The notes: generated by a model from the sequence alone, not told the origin. A DNA stretch of 64,000 nucleotides from Desulfovibrio sp. (GCA_030145055.1 JAQYWK010000002.1:620001-684000), one strand, 5' to 3'. Shown: positions 28,551 to 37,691, numbered from the stretch's first letter. Translations and numbers: made by a program.

Positions 28551-29086
28551 CAGAATTTCTCCTTTTGAAGAGCTTCAGGAACAGGCCACCAACGCTTACC
28601 GGACACCTTCTGCTGAATCTCGAATAACCCCTCGAGTAAAGCTTCAGGACGTGGCGGACAGCCTGGTACAAAAACATCAACTGGAATCAGCTTATCAACA
28701 CCTTCGATGATGCCGTACTGATTCTTAAATTTAAAAGGACCACCCGAAATGGCGCAGTTTCCAAGAGCCATTACCCACTTAGGAGCAGGCATTTGCTCAT
28801 ACAATCTAACAACTGCCGGAGCCATTTTTTTTGTTACAGTACCCGCAACGATCATTAAATCTGCCTGCCTGGCGGATGGACGAAAAACCTCAGCTCCATA
28901 ACGAGCCATATCAAATCTAGCCATACCGCAAGCCATCATTTCGATAGCACAGCAAGCCAGTCCGAAGGTCATAGGCCAAAGAGACATGGACCTACATATG
29001 TCCATTGCATCCTCTGCGAGTTGAAGATGCACAAGCCCTTCTTCAATATGATGCCCCCCCGTCGTCAGGATATTTTCCTCGGCCAT
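28550..29086 (-). CDS. nuoB: NADH-quinone oxidoreductase-like subunit B (cluster N2)
   Basis: A 178-aa subunit holding the terminal 4Fe-4S cluster N2 next to the quinone site. All ligand motifs are intact: [14 protein letters not shown] with the tandem cysteines, [12 protein letters not shown] and [14 protein letters not shown]. The longest frame starts at 29107, but ATG 29086 has GGGG seven bases upstream and a smaller overlap (22 bases) with nuoA, so it is preferred. Length is typical of bacterial NuoB. Confidence 0.95.
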   Translation of the reverse strand: MAEENILTTGGHHIEEGLVHLQLAEDAMDICRSMSLWPMTFGLACCAIEMMACGMARFDMARYGAEVFRPSARQADLMIVAGTVTKKMAPAVVRLYEQMPAPKWVMALGNCAISGGPFKFKNQYGIIEGVDKLIPVDVFVPGCPPRPEALLEGLFEIQQKVSGKRWWPVPEALQKEKF

Positions 29087-29442
29087 GTGAATACCCCTTT
29101 TCTCCAAAAGTAGATGATTGCTAGAGCCAAAACGCCCATAAAAATTGCCACTTTATAAAAAGCCACCATTCCGTCTGCCTGCGGATACCAAACAGCTACC
29201 GGGAAAAGATAAAGAACATCTACGTCGAATGCCAAAAAAAGCAGCGCGTAAACATAATAACTGATCCCGAACTGGTTCCATGCTCGCCCATGGGGTTTCA
29301 TTCCACACTCGTAAGACATCCCAATGTCGCCACCTTTCGCACGCGGAGCGATGATCCAAGACAGGATCAATGGCCCTCCCGCAAAAAGCAGTCCACCAAG
29401 CATGAAAAGAAAAATGGCTAACTGAAGCCAGGTAAATACCAT
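29065..29442 (-). CDS. nuoA: NADH-quinone oxidoreductase-like subunit A
   Basis: A 125-aa, three-helix membrane subunit and first gene of the operon. It shows the loop signature [20 protein letters not shown] and the TM2 segment [19 protein letters not shown]; the family's usual FDxE reads FDVD, a conservative change. GAGG lies seven bases before ATG 29442. A CRP/FNR-type palindrome (29472-29487) lies 30 bp upstream of the start. Confidence 0.94.
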   Translation of the reverse strand: MVFTWLQLAIFLFMLGGLLFAGGPLILSWIIAPRAKGGDIGMSYECGMKPHGRAWNQFGISYYVYALLFLAFDVDVLYLFPVAVWYPQADGMVAFYKVAIFMGVLALAIIYFWRKGVFTWPRKIS

Positions 29443-29471
29443 CTTTCAACCTCGCTCATTTTTATGAAATT

Positions 29472-29487
29472 AGTGACACGCATCACA
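29472..29487. promoter_or_regulatory. CRP/FNR-family-type palindrome upstream of nuoA
   Basis: AGTGA-N6-TCACA (minus strand TGTGA-N6-TCACT), nine of ten bases of the classic CRP half-site pair. It lies downstream of the predicted promoter, where binding would more likely block than activate transcription. Desulfovibrio genomes encode several CRP/FNR-type regulators; which one would bind is not determinable. Confidence 0.5.
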
Positions 29488-29577
29488 CACCTAAAACAAA
29501 AAAAGGTAACGTGCCTTAAATCATACAACACAGAAAAATCCAATTAAAACAACCTTAAATAAATATTTACACTAAGG

Positions 29578-29606
29578 TTTATCTCATCGGAGCATCACAG
29601 TGTCAA
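29578..29606 (-). promoter_or_regulatory. Promoter of the nuo operon
   Basis: On the minus strand TTGACA (29606-29601), a 17-base spacer and GATAAA (29583-29578). It lies about 135 bp ahead of the nuoA ATG. The -35 match is perfect, the -10 match four of six. Confidence 0.55.
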
Positions 29607-29974
29607 GCCGTTAAAATTTCTATGTATTTTTAAAAGCATACAATCTATAAGTTTGTCAGGAAAACATTGAAAATAAAATCAATTAAATCATAATATTAGA
29701 TAGTGAGCCAAATTTAATTGAAAAAATTATAAGCAATTCACTAACCTGCTGGGATTAAACACTGGCAACTAAAACCTTTTTGACATCAAAATGACAAAAA
29801 AAAACAATCAATACATTCTTCAGCGGTGAGTGCTTACAATAATATATAAGCTCACAATAAATTCACTTCAAATCGTCAAAAATATAATAGAAATACATTC
29901 TAAGTATAAGAAAAACCTATTCCAGATATCACTATCTCAAACACCTTTCTTTCGATACTATTAGGAACCACAAT
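29607..29974. other. AT-rich intergenic stretch without recognisable features
   Basis: Between the nuo promoter and the terminator of the diguanylate cyclase gene. I see no coding sequence, RNA gene or clear repeat, only scattered A/T runs. Confidence 0.5.
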
Positions 29975-30005
29975 AAAAAAGCCCCTACAATAAATTGTAA
30001 GGGCT
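29975..30005 (-). terminator. Terminator of the REC-PAS-GGDEF gene
   Basis: On the minus strand an imperfect stem AGCCCTTACAA / TTGTAGGGGCT with a four-base loop, then TTTTTT. It follows the stop codon by about 55 bp. Confidence 0.75.
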
Positions 30006-30061
30006 ATTAAAACTGCTATCTAAAAAGCATGTAGATCGAATCAGCTTTTACATCACTAATT

Positions 30062-31384
30062 TTAAGAATCTAATCGATTAAAAAAGCAATAGCGATTATT
30101 TGCGCCCTCTTTAACCTTATACATAGCAGAATCGGCACACTGAACTAAATCTTTTGCCAAATTTGCGTCATCAGGGAAAATGCTTATTCCAATTGAAGCT
30201 CCAACCTCGCAGACAATTTCATCTATCTCAAAAGGAGCAATCAAACAGGCTGCAAAATCTTCAGCAACTCCTTGAATATCAGCTTTATCAGTGGGGCGTT
30301 CAAGAAGAACACAAAATTCATCGCCACCAAGACGAGCAAGGGTATCGGAAGACCGAAGCCTGGATTTCAATCGATTCGCAACTTTTAAAAGCAATGCGTC
30401 ACCGGCATGATGTCCAAACTGATCATTGACTGATTTAAAATTATCTAAATCAATAAAAAGAAGAGCAAGCTTCTCGTCATAGCGGCGGGCACTCGCTAAC
30501 GAAGTTTCCAATCTATCAAAGAAAAGATACCTGTTTGGAACTCCCGTTAACGCATCCACAGTAGCTTTTTCCTGAAGATCTAGTTCGCACATTTTACGCT
30601 GAGTGATATCTTCAACAACGCCTTCAACAAAAAAATCACCATATTCTTCGAAAAGCCTAGAACTCTCTGAGACCCAGACGACCGAGCCATCTTTTCTTTT
30701 CACGCGCATCTCAAAGTCATTCAAATATTTATCACGCTTCAAAGTTTCGAGATATAAAACCCTATCCTTCAAATTAACAATATTTGAACTTGCAATATTA
30801 TGGTTAAGAGCTTCTTCGGGAGAATCAAACCCAAGAATACGAGCAAAAGCGGGATTAATTTCTATAAAATCACCATCAATAGTTGATCTAAAAATTCCTT
30901 CTACTGCGCGAACAAATATATTCCGGTACTTTTCTTCAGCAATGCGTAGCGCTTTCTCAGTCTTAATACGCTGAGCAATTTCACGCTCCAATAAGTCCTT
31001 TTGCTTTTTAAGCTCAAGGAACACCCCTACTTTACTCCGGAGTGTAGGAGGATCAATAGGCTGAGTCAGAAAATCAACAGCACCAGCTTCGTACCCCATG
31101 CGGGCGTAAGCAGGATCTTTATAGATTGCCGTCAGAAAAATTATTGGAACCGATTTGCATTCCTGAATACACTTGATAGCTTTAGCAGTTTCATAGCCAT
31201 CCATACCCGGCATTTGCACATCCAAAAGTATGAGGGCAAAATCATTGTTTTTACAAAGGGCAACAGTATCTTCACCATTTTCAGCTTTGAAAATTTCTGC
31301 CCCTTCATTGCGTAATAACCTATCTAACAGCATTAGATTTACGACATTATCATCAACAATGAGTATTTTTAGTGGATTATGCAT
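30062..31384 (-). CDS. Response regulator with REC, PAS and GGDEF domains (diguanylate cyclase)
   Basis: A 440-aa cytoplasmic signalling protein making cyclic di-GMP from GTP. Residues 1-125 are a receiver: acidic pair in LIVDDN, acceptor Asp in ILLDVQMPGMDG, Thr in FLTA; the usual Lys is Gln (FLTQPIDPP), an oddity that may alter activation. After a coiled-coil linker, residues ~150-270 are a PAS/PAC module (KYRNIFVRAVEGIFRST). Residues ~270-440 are GGDEF with an intact active loop ARLGGDEFCVLL and an RxxD inhibitory site (RSSD) five residues before it, so product feedback inhibition is expected. No partner histidine kinase is adjacent. Confidence 0.93.
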   Translation of the reverse strand: MHNPLKILIVDDNVVNLMLLDRLLRNEGAEIFKAENGEDTVALCKNNDFALILLDVQMPGMDGYETAKAIKCIQECKSVPIIFLTAIYKDPAYARMGYEAGAVDFLTQPIDPPTLRSKVGVFLELKKQKDLLEREIAQRIKTEKALRIAEEKYRNIFVRAVEGIFRSTIDGDFIEINPAFARILGFDSPEEALNHNIASSNIVNLKDRVLYLETLKRDKYLNDFEMRVKRKDGSVVWVSESSRLFEEYGDFFVEGVVEDITQRKMCELDLQEKATVDALTGVPNRYLFFDRLETSLASARRYDEKLALLFIDLDNFKSVNDQFGHHAGDALLLKVANRLKSRLRSSDTLARLGGDEFCVLLERPTDKADIQGVAEDFAACLIAPFEIDEIVCEVGASIGISIFPDDANLAKDLVQCADSAMYKVKEGANNRYCFFNRLDS

Positions 31385-31532
31385 AACAGTCGCTTAATAC
31401 ATTTTTTTAAAAGAGAAAACCCCAGAGCAATTATTATTGTAAATTATTATTCTTTTTTTGTTGCTTGTTTTATCAGAGCTTTCCAAGTATTTAATTAGCT
31501 AATAATATTTTGGACTATTCCTTGGAGAACAA

Positions 31533-32480
31533 ATGAATAGAATGCAACACTATACGGTTACTGGCGGAGCCGGTTTTTTAGGCTCTAGACTTTGCGAAAA
31601 ACTACTGGAACAAGGACATGAAGTTTTATGTGTTGATAATTTCTACACAGGTCAAAAATCAAACATAGTACAAATGCTGGACAGCCCGTATTTTGAAATG
31701 ATGCGGCACGATGTAACATTCCCGCTATATCTAGAAACAGACAATATATTTAACCTTGCCTGCCCCGCGTCCCCTATTCACTATCAGTTTGACCCAGTAC
31801 AAACGACAAAGACATCAGTTCACGGTGCAATAAATATGCTGGGCCTCGCAAAAAGGGTTAAAGCTAAAATCTTTCAAGCCTCCACATCCGAAGTTTACGG
31901 AGATCCAACATGTAACCCACAGCGCGAAGATTACTGGGGAAATGTAAACCCCATAGGTCCAAGAGCTTGCTATGACGAAGGAAAGCGCTGTGCGGAAACT
32001 CTATTCTTCGATTACCACAGGCAGCACAATCTCCGCATAAAAGTTGCCAGAATATTCAATACATACGGACCACGCATGGCAGTTAATGACGGACGTGTTG
32101 TTTCAAACTTCATCGTCCAAGCCCTGCAAAACCAGCCAATAACACTTTACGGAGATGGATCGCAAACTAGATCATTCTGCTACATTGATGATCTAATAGA
32201 CGCGTTCATTAAAATAATGGACACCGACGATTCCTTCACAGGTCCCGTAAATCTTGGCAACCCGCGCGAATTCACAATTCGTCAGTTAGCAGAAATAATA
32301 ATAGATATGACAGGTTCATCATCAAAAATTGAATTCAAACCGCTCCCTGAAAACGATCCTTGCCAGAGAAGACCGGACATAACACTGGCACAAGAAACAA
32401 TTGATTGGACTCCCTCTACTCCACTGGAAGAAGGACTAAAACCAACAATAGAATATTTCGAAAACGTCTTGCGTAAATAG
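31533..32480 (+). CDS. UDP-glucuronate decarboxylase (UDP-xylose synthase) of the extended SDR family
   Basis: A 315-aa enzyme oxidising and decarboxylating UDP-glucuronate to UDP-xylose with NAD+. The Rossmann motif is TGGAGFLGS (residues 10-18), the catalytic triad region is [10 protein letters not shown] and CYDEGKR, and the substrate loop reads [20 protein letters not shown], all diagnostic of UXS-type decarboxylases rather than simple epimerases. RBS GGAG precedes ATG 31533. It stands alone; UDP-xylose would serve polysaccharide or lipopolysaccharide synthesis. It could act on a related UDP-sugar, but the length and motifs favour UXS. Confidence 0.88.
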   Translation: MNRMQHYTVTGGAGFLGSRLCEKLLEQGHEVLCVDNFYTGQKSNIVQMLDSPYFEMMRHDVTFPLYLETDNIFNLACPASPIHYQFDPVQTTKTSVHGAINMLGLAKRVKAKIFQASTSEVYGDPTCNPQREDYWGNVNPIGPRACYDEGKRCAETLFFDYHRQHNLRIKVARIFNTYGPRMAVNDGRVVSNFIVQALQNQPITLYGDGSQTRSFCYIDDLIDAFIKIMDTDDSFTGPVNLGNPREFTIRQLAEIIIDMTGSSSKIEFKPLPENDPCQRRPDITLAQETIDWTPSTPLEEGLKPTIEYFENVLRK

Positions 32481-32496
32481 TCCGCGAAAAAGGTCA

Positions 32497-32538
32497 TAAA
32501 AAAAGCCCCGCTCTGATTATTCAGAGCGGGGCTTTTAT
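32497..32538. terminator. Bidirectional terminator between the UXS gene and moaC
   Basis: A perfect 16-bp stem AAAAGCCCCGCTCTGA / TCAGAGCGGGGCTTTT with a four-base loop. Confidence 0.93.
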
Positions 32539-32557
32539 ATTTTTATTAGAAAGTAAG

Positions 32558-33034
32558 TTAGTCGGCTTGGAATATGCCGGACTTGCCACCTTCTTTGTAA
32601 ACCAACCTGCAATCGGTAATAACAATGTCCTTCTGAACAGCTTTGCACATATCGTATATGGTAGCTGCTGCAATTTGTACTGCAATAAGAGCTTCCATTT
32701 CGATTCCGGTTTTACCGGTAGTGCGCACTTCAGATTCAATTTCGATACGAGTATTCTCTGCATCAATTTTGAAACGAACATCAACATAGCTGATAGCAAG
32801 AGGATGACATAAAGGGATCAACCTGTGAGTTTCTTTAGCTCCCATAATTCCGGCAATTTTAGCTGTATTTAAGACATCTCCTTTAGGGAGAGCTTTTTTT
32901 TGCAGCAATTCAAATGTTTCATTATTAAGAAGCACCTTTCCTTTTGCAATAGCTTTACGAAAAGTATCTTTTTTAGGAGAAACGTCGACCATTACGGCAT
33001 TGCCATCAGTATCTAAGTGGGAGAATTCACTCAT
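32558..33034 (-). CDS. moaC: Cyclic pyranopterin monophosphate synthase
   Basis: Second step of molybdenum cofactor synthesis: converts the MoaA product to cyclic pyranopterin monophosphate. The 158-aa length is typical. Active-site blocks: AKIAGIMGAKETHRLIPLCHPL and GKTGIEMEALIAVQIAAATI, with the Asp/Lys-containing DMCKAVQKD. It follows dnaJ by two bases in a rpoZ-dnaJ-moaC string. In a sulfate reducer the cofactor serves formate dehydrogenases and similar enzymes. Confidence 0.95.
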   Translation of the reverse strand: MSEFSHLDTDGNAVMVDVSPKKDTFRKAIAKGKVLLNNETFELLQKKALPKGDVLNTAKIAGIMGAKETHRLIPLCHPLAISYVDVRFKIDAENTRIEIESEVRTTGKTGIEMEALIAVQIAAATIYDMCKAVQKDIVITDCRLVYKEGGKSGIFQAD

Positions 33035-33036
33035 TT

Positions 33037-34146
33037 CTAGTCACCCATAACTTTATTTTTAGCTTTTTTAAAAAGTTTTTTAACTTTTTTCATAGGCTTT
33101 TCTTCCTCAAGGGCAGCAAACTGCTCAAGAAGTTCTTCCTGCTTACGACTAATATTAGTAGGAGTTTTAACCTTAACTTCGATAAGAAGATTTCCCTTAT
33201 GGGAGCTTCCTAAGTAAGGCAAACCGAGCCCTCTAAGCTGGAAGACTTCGCCGCTCTGCGTCCCCTTAGGGATATCCATATCGACAGGTTCATCAAGGGT
33301 CTGAACACTCATTTTGAAACCAAGCGCTGCTTGCACAAAAGTAATCTCAGTACTCAGAACCAAGTCCTGTCCCTGACGTCTGAAAACCTTATCCGGCTGA
33401 ACGTTTATGACAACATAAAGATCGCCGTGAGGTCCACCATTTAGACCGGCTTCCCCTTCACCGCGTAAACGCAGTCTAGAACCGTTATCGACGCCGGCGG
33501 GGATACGAACATTAAGGTTTTTCTCCTTACGCACATAACCTGCACCGCGGCATTCAGAACAAGGATTCGTAATAACCTGTCCACGTCCATTACAAGAAGG
33601 ACATGGAACCGAAATACGGAAAAAACCCTGATTCTGTTCGACGGAACCTCTGCCACCACAGTGAGAGCAAGTCTCAGGAGATGTACCGGGAGCAGAACCG
33701 CTGCCGTCACATTCTTCACATGGTTCGGTAACAGGAAGAGTCAGTTCAACTTCAGTTCCCTTGGCCGCATCACGAAATGAAACGGTAAGGTTATACCTAA
33801 GGTCTGAACCGGCCTGCATACGCTGTCCGCCACGCCCCTGACTAAATCCAAATATATCTCCGAAAATATCTCCGAAAGCTCCGAAAATATCCTCAGAAGA
33901 TTGGAATCCACCACCTCCGCCATTCATCCCTTCATGTCCAAAACGGTCGTAACGAGTACGCTTTTCAGAATCACGAAGGACTTCATATGCTTCAGCAGCT
34001 TCTTTAAACTTTGATTCAGCCTCATCGTCTCCAGGGTTGCGGTCAGGATGATATTCAAAAGCCAATTTTCTGTAAGCTCTTTTTATTTCACCATCCTGAG
34101 ACTCAGCGGAGACACCGAGAATTTCATAATAATCGCGTTTTGACAT
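33037..34146 (-). CDS. dnaJ: Chaperone DnaJ
   Basis: A 369-aa Hsp40 co-chaperone. The J domain (1-70) has the HPD motif in FEYHPDRNPGDD; a Gly/Phe-rich region follows; the zinc-binding domain has all four CxxCxGxG repeats (CEECDGSG, CSHCGGRG, CPSCNGRG, CSECRGAG); then the two beta-sandwich substrate domains. The C-terminus is strongly basic (KKVKKLFKKAKNKVMGD), which is unusual. It starts two bases after the rpoZ stop. dnaK and grpE are not in the window, so this may be one of several dnaJ genes or the principal one placed apart. Confidence 0.95.
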   Translation of the reverse strand: MSKRDYYEILGVSAESQDGEIKRAYRKLAFEYHPDRNPGDDEAESKFKEAAEAYEVLRDSEKRTRYDRFGHEGMNGGGGGFQSSEDIFGAFGDIFGDIFGFSQGRGGQRMQAGSDLRYNLTVSFRDAAKGTEVELTLPVTEPCEECDGSGSAPGTSPETCSHCGGRGSVEQNQGFFRISVPCPSCNGRGQVITNPCSECRGAGYVRKEKNLNVRIPAGVDNGSRLRLRGEGEAGLNGGPHGDLYVVINVQPDKVFRRQGQDLVLSTEITFVQAALGFKMSVQTLDEPVDMDIPKGTQSGEVFQLRGLGLPYLGSSHKGNLLIEVKVKTPTNISRKQEELLEQFAALEEEKPMKKVKKLFKKAKNKVMGD

Positions 34147-34148
34147 TC

Positions 34149-34370
34149 TTATTCACTATCCGGGTTTGCTCCAGAAAAAGTATGATAATCTTCTGGGATT
34201 ACCTTCTTAGCAGCAATTTCCCTCAAAGCTGTTACAATTTCTTTATTCTTTGATTCTACAAGAGGAGGGTATCCTTCACGATACTGCTTAACTCTTTTAA
34301 TGGCCATCTGGACAATCAGGAATCTATTACCGACTTCAGCCAGACAATCTTCAATTGTGATCCTTGCCAT
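34149..34370 (-). CDS. rpoZ: RNA polymerase omega subunit
   Basis: A 73-aa subunit aiding assembly of RNA polymerase. The start is characteristic: MARITIEDCLAEVGNRFLIV, followed by AIKRVKQYREGYPPLVESKN. The longest frame begins at 34385, but ATG 34370 has GGAG five bases upstream and matches the family's usual N-terminus. Directly followed by dnaJ. Confidence 0.93.
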   Translation of the reverse strand: MARITIEDCLAEVGNRFLIVQMAIKRVKQYREGYPPLVESKNKEIVTALREIAAKKVIPEDYHTFSGANPDSE

Positions 34371-34417
34371 ATAATCTCCAAACAATGGTTTTGCCGAAAG
34401 AGAAAACCTCTTTACGA

Positions 34418-35767
34418 CTATTTTCTGAGAGGAATCTGACCTTGCAAGTCTTCAAGCAGCTTACTGGAAACTTGGTAGTAACCACTGCCATCGCCAAGTG
34501 AAAGCCAGCATCGCCCGGAAGACAGCTCAGGATCGGAAAAGAATAACACTTTCACTACCCTACTACCGTCTTCGCTCATGAGCTCAAGCTCCATTACCTT
34601 TTCAGCTGAACTTGAAAGCTCACCGATGGGTTCCGCTTCGAATTGTAATTCATTAAGTCGCCACAAGGACATGTCAATACCCAAGAGCGGTTTTTTATCC
34701 TCAAAACCTTCCCAGCTTTTATCAGATTTAACCCCGATAAAACTCTGATTACCCTGCAAAACACGCATAGAACCGACCTTCCCTGTTTCAAGAGAAAGAA
34801 CAGATCTTTTCCGCATTCCGAAAGCAGACTTATTCAATTGATCGACATGCTCTTTACTAAGAACAAAAAAACCATTTTGACTAGTGGAGTTAGCTAAATA
34901 ATAATTATCTTCGCCTTCCATTTCAAAAACATCAACCTTTCCAACATTCTTGTCATTAAAAACAACCTCTACATTAAATAAGAGATTCCCGAGTCGTTCA
35001 GAATCAGGAGCAAGTCCCTTTGCAGGGGTCTGAATCAAAGAATGCAGAAACAAATCTATTTCTCCGACACTTGGTTCATCTCCGGCTAAAGCAGGTGGAA
35101 ACGAAAAGGCGAAATTTTCTTTAGACCGGACAATGGTCCATGAAAAATTACCGCCAGTGCCAATAGAAACAGAAGAAATTTTATCAGGATTACCTGTAAG
35201 CAAATGCAAATCAAAATAATAGTCAGCAGAGTAGTCACACTGCCGGACAAAATCTTTATTCAGGATAAAAACATCCCCCTCGCTCAGGGAATTCAGCGCG
35301 AAAACACCTTCTCCTGAAGGACCTTCGTCCCCGACAGCAATACTTAATGACTGCCCACCGCCCGTTGCAATGCGTAACTGTGGATCCTGTAGGCCGTACT
35401 GACCTTTTGCCTCATCACTAGTTCGCCCGATATATCGAAGCGCTTTACTTTGAGCCAAAACATCCAACAAAGTTGAAACCTTGGCGAAATCAGCAAAGGG
35501 AGCACCTGCCCACTCTGTTTGAACAACATCCCAACCTTCAGCTTTACGCACAAGAGCGAAGCAATCTTCGTCTCGCCTGCAAACATCAACCCTGTCAATC
35601 TGATCAGATTTAACAACAGGCCAAGCAGGCTCTAACCGTAACACCTGTATATCAGGTGAACTTAAAAAAAAGGCTCCGCAAATAATGGAGACCAGAGCCA
35701 AAAATATTAAGAACCTTTTCAACACAGATAACACCTTGGGATTAATATCGACGCATAAAACCTTCAT
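34418..35767 (-). CDS. DUF4340 domain protein, membrane-anchored
   Basis: A 449-aa protein with one N-terminal membrane segment (about residues 17-36, LKRFLIFLALVSIICGAFFL) and a long extracytoplasmic region of repeated beta-rich units, e.g. LRLEPAWPVVKSDQIDRVDV and YGLQDPQLRIATGGGQSLSI. This is the layout of DUF4340 proteins, often found beside ABC-type gliding or export genes elsewhere, but here upstream of rpoZ. ATG 35767 directly follows a GTG at 35770; neither has a good binding site. Function unknown. The final residues (QGQIPLRK) end 47 bp from rpoZ, so they may share a transcript. Confidence 0.75.
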   Translation of the reverse strand: MKVLCVDINPKVLSVLKRFLIFLALVSIICGAFFLSSPDIQVLRLEPAWPVVKSDQIDRVDVCRRDEDCFALVRKAEGWDVVQTEWAGAPFADFAKVSTLLDVLAQSKALRYIGRTSDEAKGQYGLQDPQLRIATGGGQSLSIAVGDEGPSGEGVFALNSLSEGDVFILNKDFVRQCDYSADYYFDLHLLTGNPDKISSVSIGTGGNFSWTIVRSKENFAFSFPPALAGDEPSVGEIDLFLHSLIQTPAKGLAPDSERLGNLLFNVEVVFNDKNVGKVDVFEMEGEDNYYLANSTSQNGFFVLSKEHVDQLNKSAFGMRKRSVLSLETGKVGSMRVLQGNQSFIGVKSDKSWEGFEDKKPLLGIDMSLWRLNELQFEAEPIGELSSSAEKVMELELMSEDGSRVVKVLFFSDPELSSGRCWLSLGDGSGYYQVSSKLLEDLQGQIPLRK

Positions 35768-35938
35768 CACAGGAGCAATTTGCTAAAATAAACGAAATAA
35801 GCTTGCATGTCAATTTATTTTAAGGCAAAGTGCGCTTTCTTTATTACAGAGCAATTATATGATGAAGACAACTAACATTATATAACTAAGAAAATCAATT
35901 TTTCCGCTTAATATATAAAATAAAATCGGAGCCGACGA

Positions 35939-36688
35939 ATGCCTAAATGGGGAAAACTGAGCTACGCCCAGAAAAAGACCGTTGCAACCATCGGTATGCT
36001 CATGCAAAAAACCGAAATGGTCAAAGACGGATCTCGCATAGGCGTTGCTGTTTCAGGAGGCGTAGACAGCTTTACTCTCATTAGAGCACTCCTGATTAGA
36101 CAAGCGATTATACCTATAAAGATAGAACTAATGGTTCTGCACGTTAATCCTGGATTCGAGCCGGAAAGCCACAAGCCGCTCACGGAGTGGTGCATAAAAA
36201 ACGGAATATCCTCGCATATCGAACTTACTAATTACGGCCCACGAGCACACAGCCCTGAAAATAAAAGTAAATCTGCCTGTTTTTATTGCGCTAGACTCCG
36301 CCGCAAAAGACTTTTTGAACTATGTGACCAATACAATTTAAGCCACCTTGCTATTGGTCACACAGCGGACGACCTTGTCACCACATTCCACATGAACATG
36401 ACCCAAGCAGGTAGAATTCAAGGTCTTTCCGCCAATGAGCCTTTCTTTAAAGGCAAACTACAAATGATTCGCCCGGCACTGATGCTGGAGAAAAAATTCA
36501 TGAAAGCTGCAGCAAAACAATGGAAACTTCCAATCTGGAAAAACAATTGCCCCTCCAATGACTCAACTAAACGGACCTACATTTATAACCAGCTTGAAGC
36601 GGAATGGAAAAAAAATCCAGTCACGAGAAACAATACTTTCAATGCTTTAAGACGCTGGCAGCTTGACTTAAATATTAAAAACACATAA
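35939..36688 (+). CDS. TtcA-like PP-loop tRNA-thiolation protein
   Basis: A 249-aa ATP-dependent PP-loop enzyme of the TilS/TtcA superfamily. The ATP motif reads AVSGGVDSFTL, where E. coli TtcA has SGGKDS. The iron-sulfur cysteines of TtcA appear conserved: the CFYCARLRRKRLFELC segment and a third Cys in PIWKNNCPSND, in place of the usual CxLC. GHTADDLVTTFHMNM is the counterpart of the GHHRDD block. The likely role is 2-thiocytidine formation at tRNA position 32, or a close variant on another tRNA; the divergence in motifs means substrate is uncertain. GGAG lies eight bases before the ATG. Confidence 0.75.
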   Translation: MPKWGKLSYAQKKTVATIGMLMQKTEMVKDGSRIGVAVSGGVDSFTLIRALLIRQAIIPIKIELMVLHVNPGFEPESHKPLTEWCIKNGISSHIELTNYGPRAHSPENKSKSACFYCARLRRKRLFELCDQYNLSHLAIGHTADDLVTTFHMNMTQAGRIQGLSANEPFFKGKLQMIRPALMLEKKFMKAAAKQWKLPIWKNNCPSNDSTKRTYIYNQLEAEWKKNPVTRNNTFNALRRWQLDLNIKNT

Positions 36689-36760
36689 CAATTCTTCAAA
36701 ATCATTGTGCCTTTTAATCAGAGCTAAATTCAACCTCAAATAAATAGGCCGACGGAAACC

Positions 36761-37666
36761 ATGCTATTCAAAAAATACCACATAGTTATATTTAAGAATC
36801 CATGCGACAATGCTCGCAAATTCCAGATCAGAGGATGGATATTTTTCTTCATCTTCACGATGATCGCGGGGCTTGCCGGTGGGAACTTAGTACTCTGGAA
36901 ATATTACGAAAATTACTCAGGACTAGAAAAGAATCTAGCTCATTCTGAGAAAGCGGTTCAAGAGCAGAAGGCACAATTACTGTCCCTTTCTCAAAAAATG
37001 CAAAACATTTCACAGGACTTGGACAGGGTTAGAAACTTCGATTCTAAACTTCGTGTAATGATAAATTTAGATCAGGGAAAAGTTCAAAACGTAGCTCCAA
37101 AAGGCGGCTCAACAGATCCTGACTTCTCAAAAAATTACCTCCCTCTCTATAGGCAAGAATTGCTTGTTCGCAAAATGCATGATTTTCTTGCACAGCTGAG
37201 CACAGAAGCAAAACTTGAGGAAGTCAGACAGCAAGAAATCATTCACTCCATGCGCTCCAAGCAGGATGCTCTTGACTCCACACCGTCCATCTGGCCCCTT
37301 GAAGGTTGGGTTACATCACCTTTCGGCTGGAGAAGCTCTCCTTTCACAGGAAAACGTGAATACCATAAAGGTATCGACATTTCCTGCCCATCAGGCACAC
37401 CTATATACGCACCGGCACAGGGAACTATATCATTTGCCGGAGTACAAGGTGGCTACGGTCGAATGATTAAGATGAGCCATGGTGCGAATCTTTCCACTAG
37501 ATATGCTCACCTAAAACGTCCAACGGTTAAAAAGGGACAAGTAGTTACTCGCGGAGAGCTTATAGGCTACGCCGGTAACACAGGACGCTCAACCGGACCT
37601 CATCTTCACTATGAAGTAAGATTAGGCGGAGTTCCCGTTAGCCCAATGCGCTATATCCTGAATTAA
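36761..37666 (+). CDS. M23-family (LytM) peptidoglycan endopeptidase, membrane-anchored
   Basis: A 301-aa cell-wall protein. One N-terminal helix (residues 27-46 region, FFFIFTMIAGLAGGNLVLW) anchors it; a coiled coil follows (about 50-90, LEKNLAHSEKAVQEQKAQLL); the C-terminal ~130 residues are a LytM domain. Zinc and catalytic residues are intact: EYHKGIDISCP (H and D), YAHL and GPHLHYEVRLG (HxH), so it should be an active endopeptidase rather than an EnvC-type activator. It may act in division, morphogenesis or flagellar passage, being 190 bp ahead of the flagellar genes, but a terminator lies between them. Confidence 0.9.
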   Translation: MLFKKYHIVIFKNPCDNARKFQIRGWIFFFIFTMIAGLAGGNLVLWKYYENYSGLEKNLAHSEKAVQEQKAQLLSLSQKMQNISQDLDRVRNFDSKLRVMINLDQGKVQNVAPKGGSTDPDFSKNYLPLYRQELLVRKMHDFLAQLSTEAKLEEVRQQEIIHSMRSKQDALDSTPSIWPLEGWVTSPFGWRSSPFTGKREYHKGIDISCPSGTPIYAPAQGTISFAGVQGGYGRMIKMSHGANLSTRYAHLKRPTVKKGQVVTRGELIGYAGNTGRSTGPHLHYEVRLGGVPVSPMRYILN

Positions 37667-37691
37667 CATTTAATAATTAATTGCTAAACCT

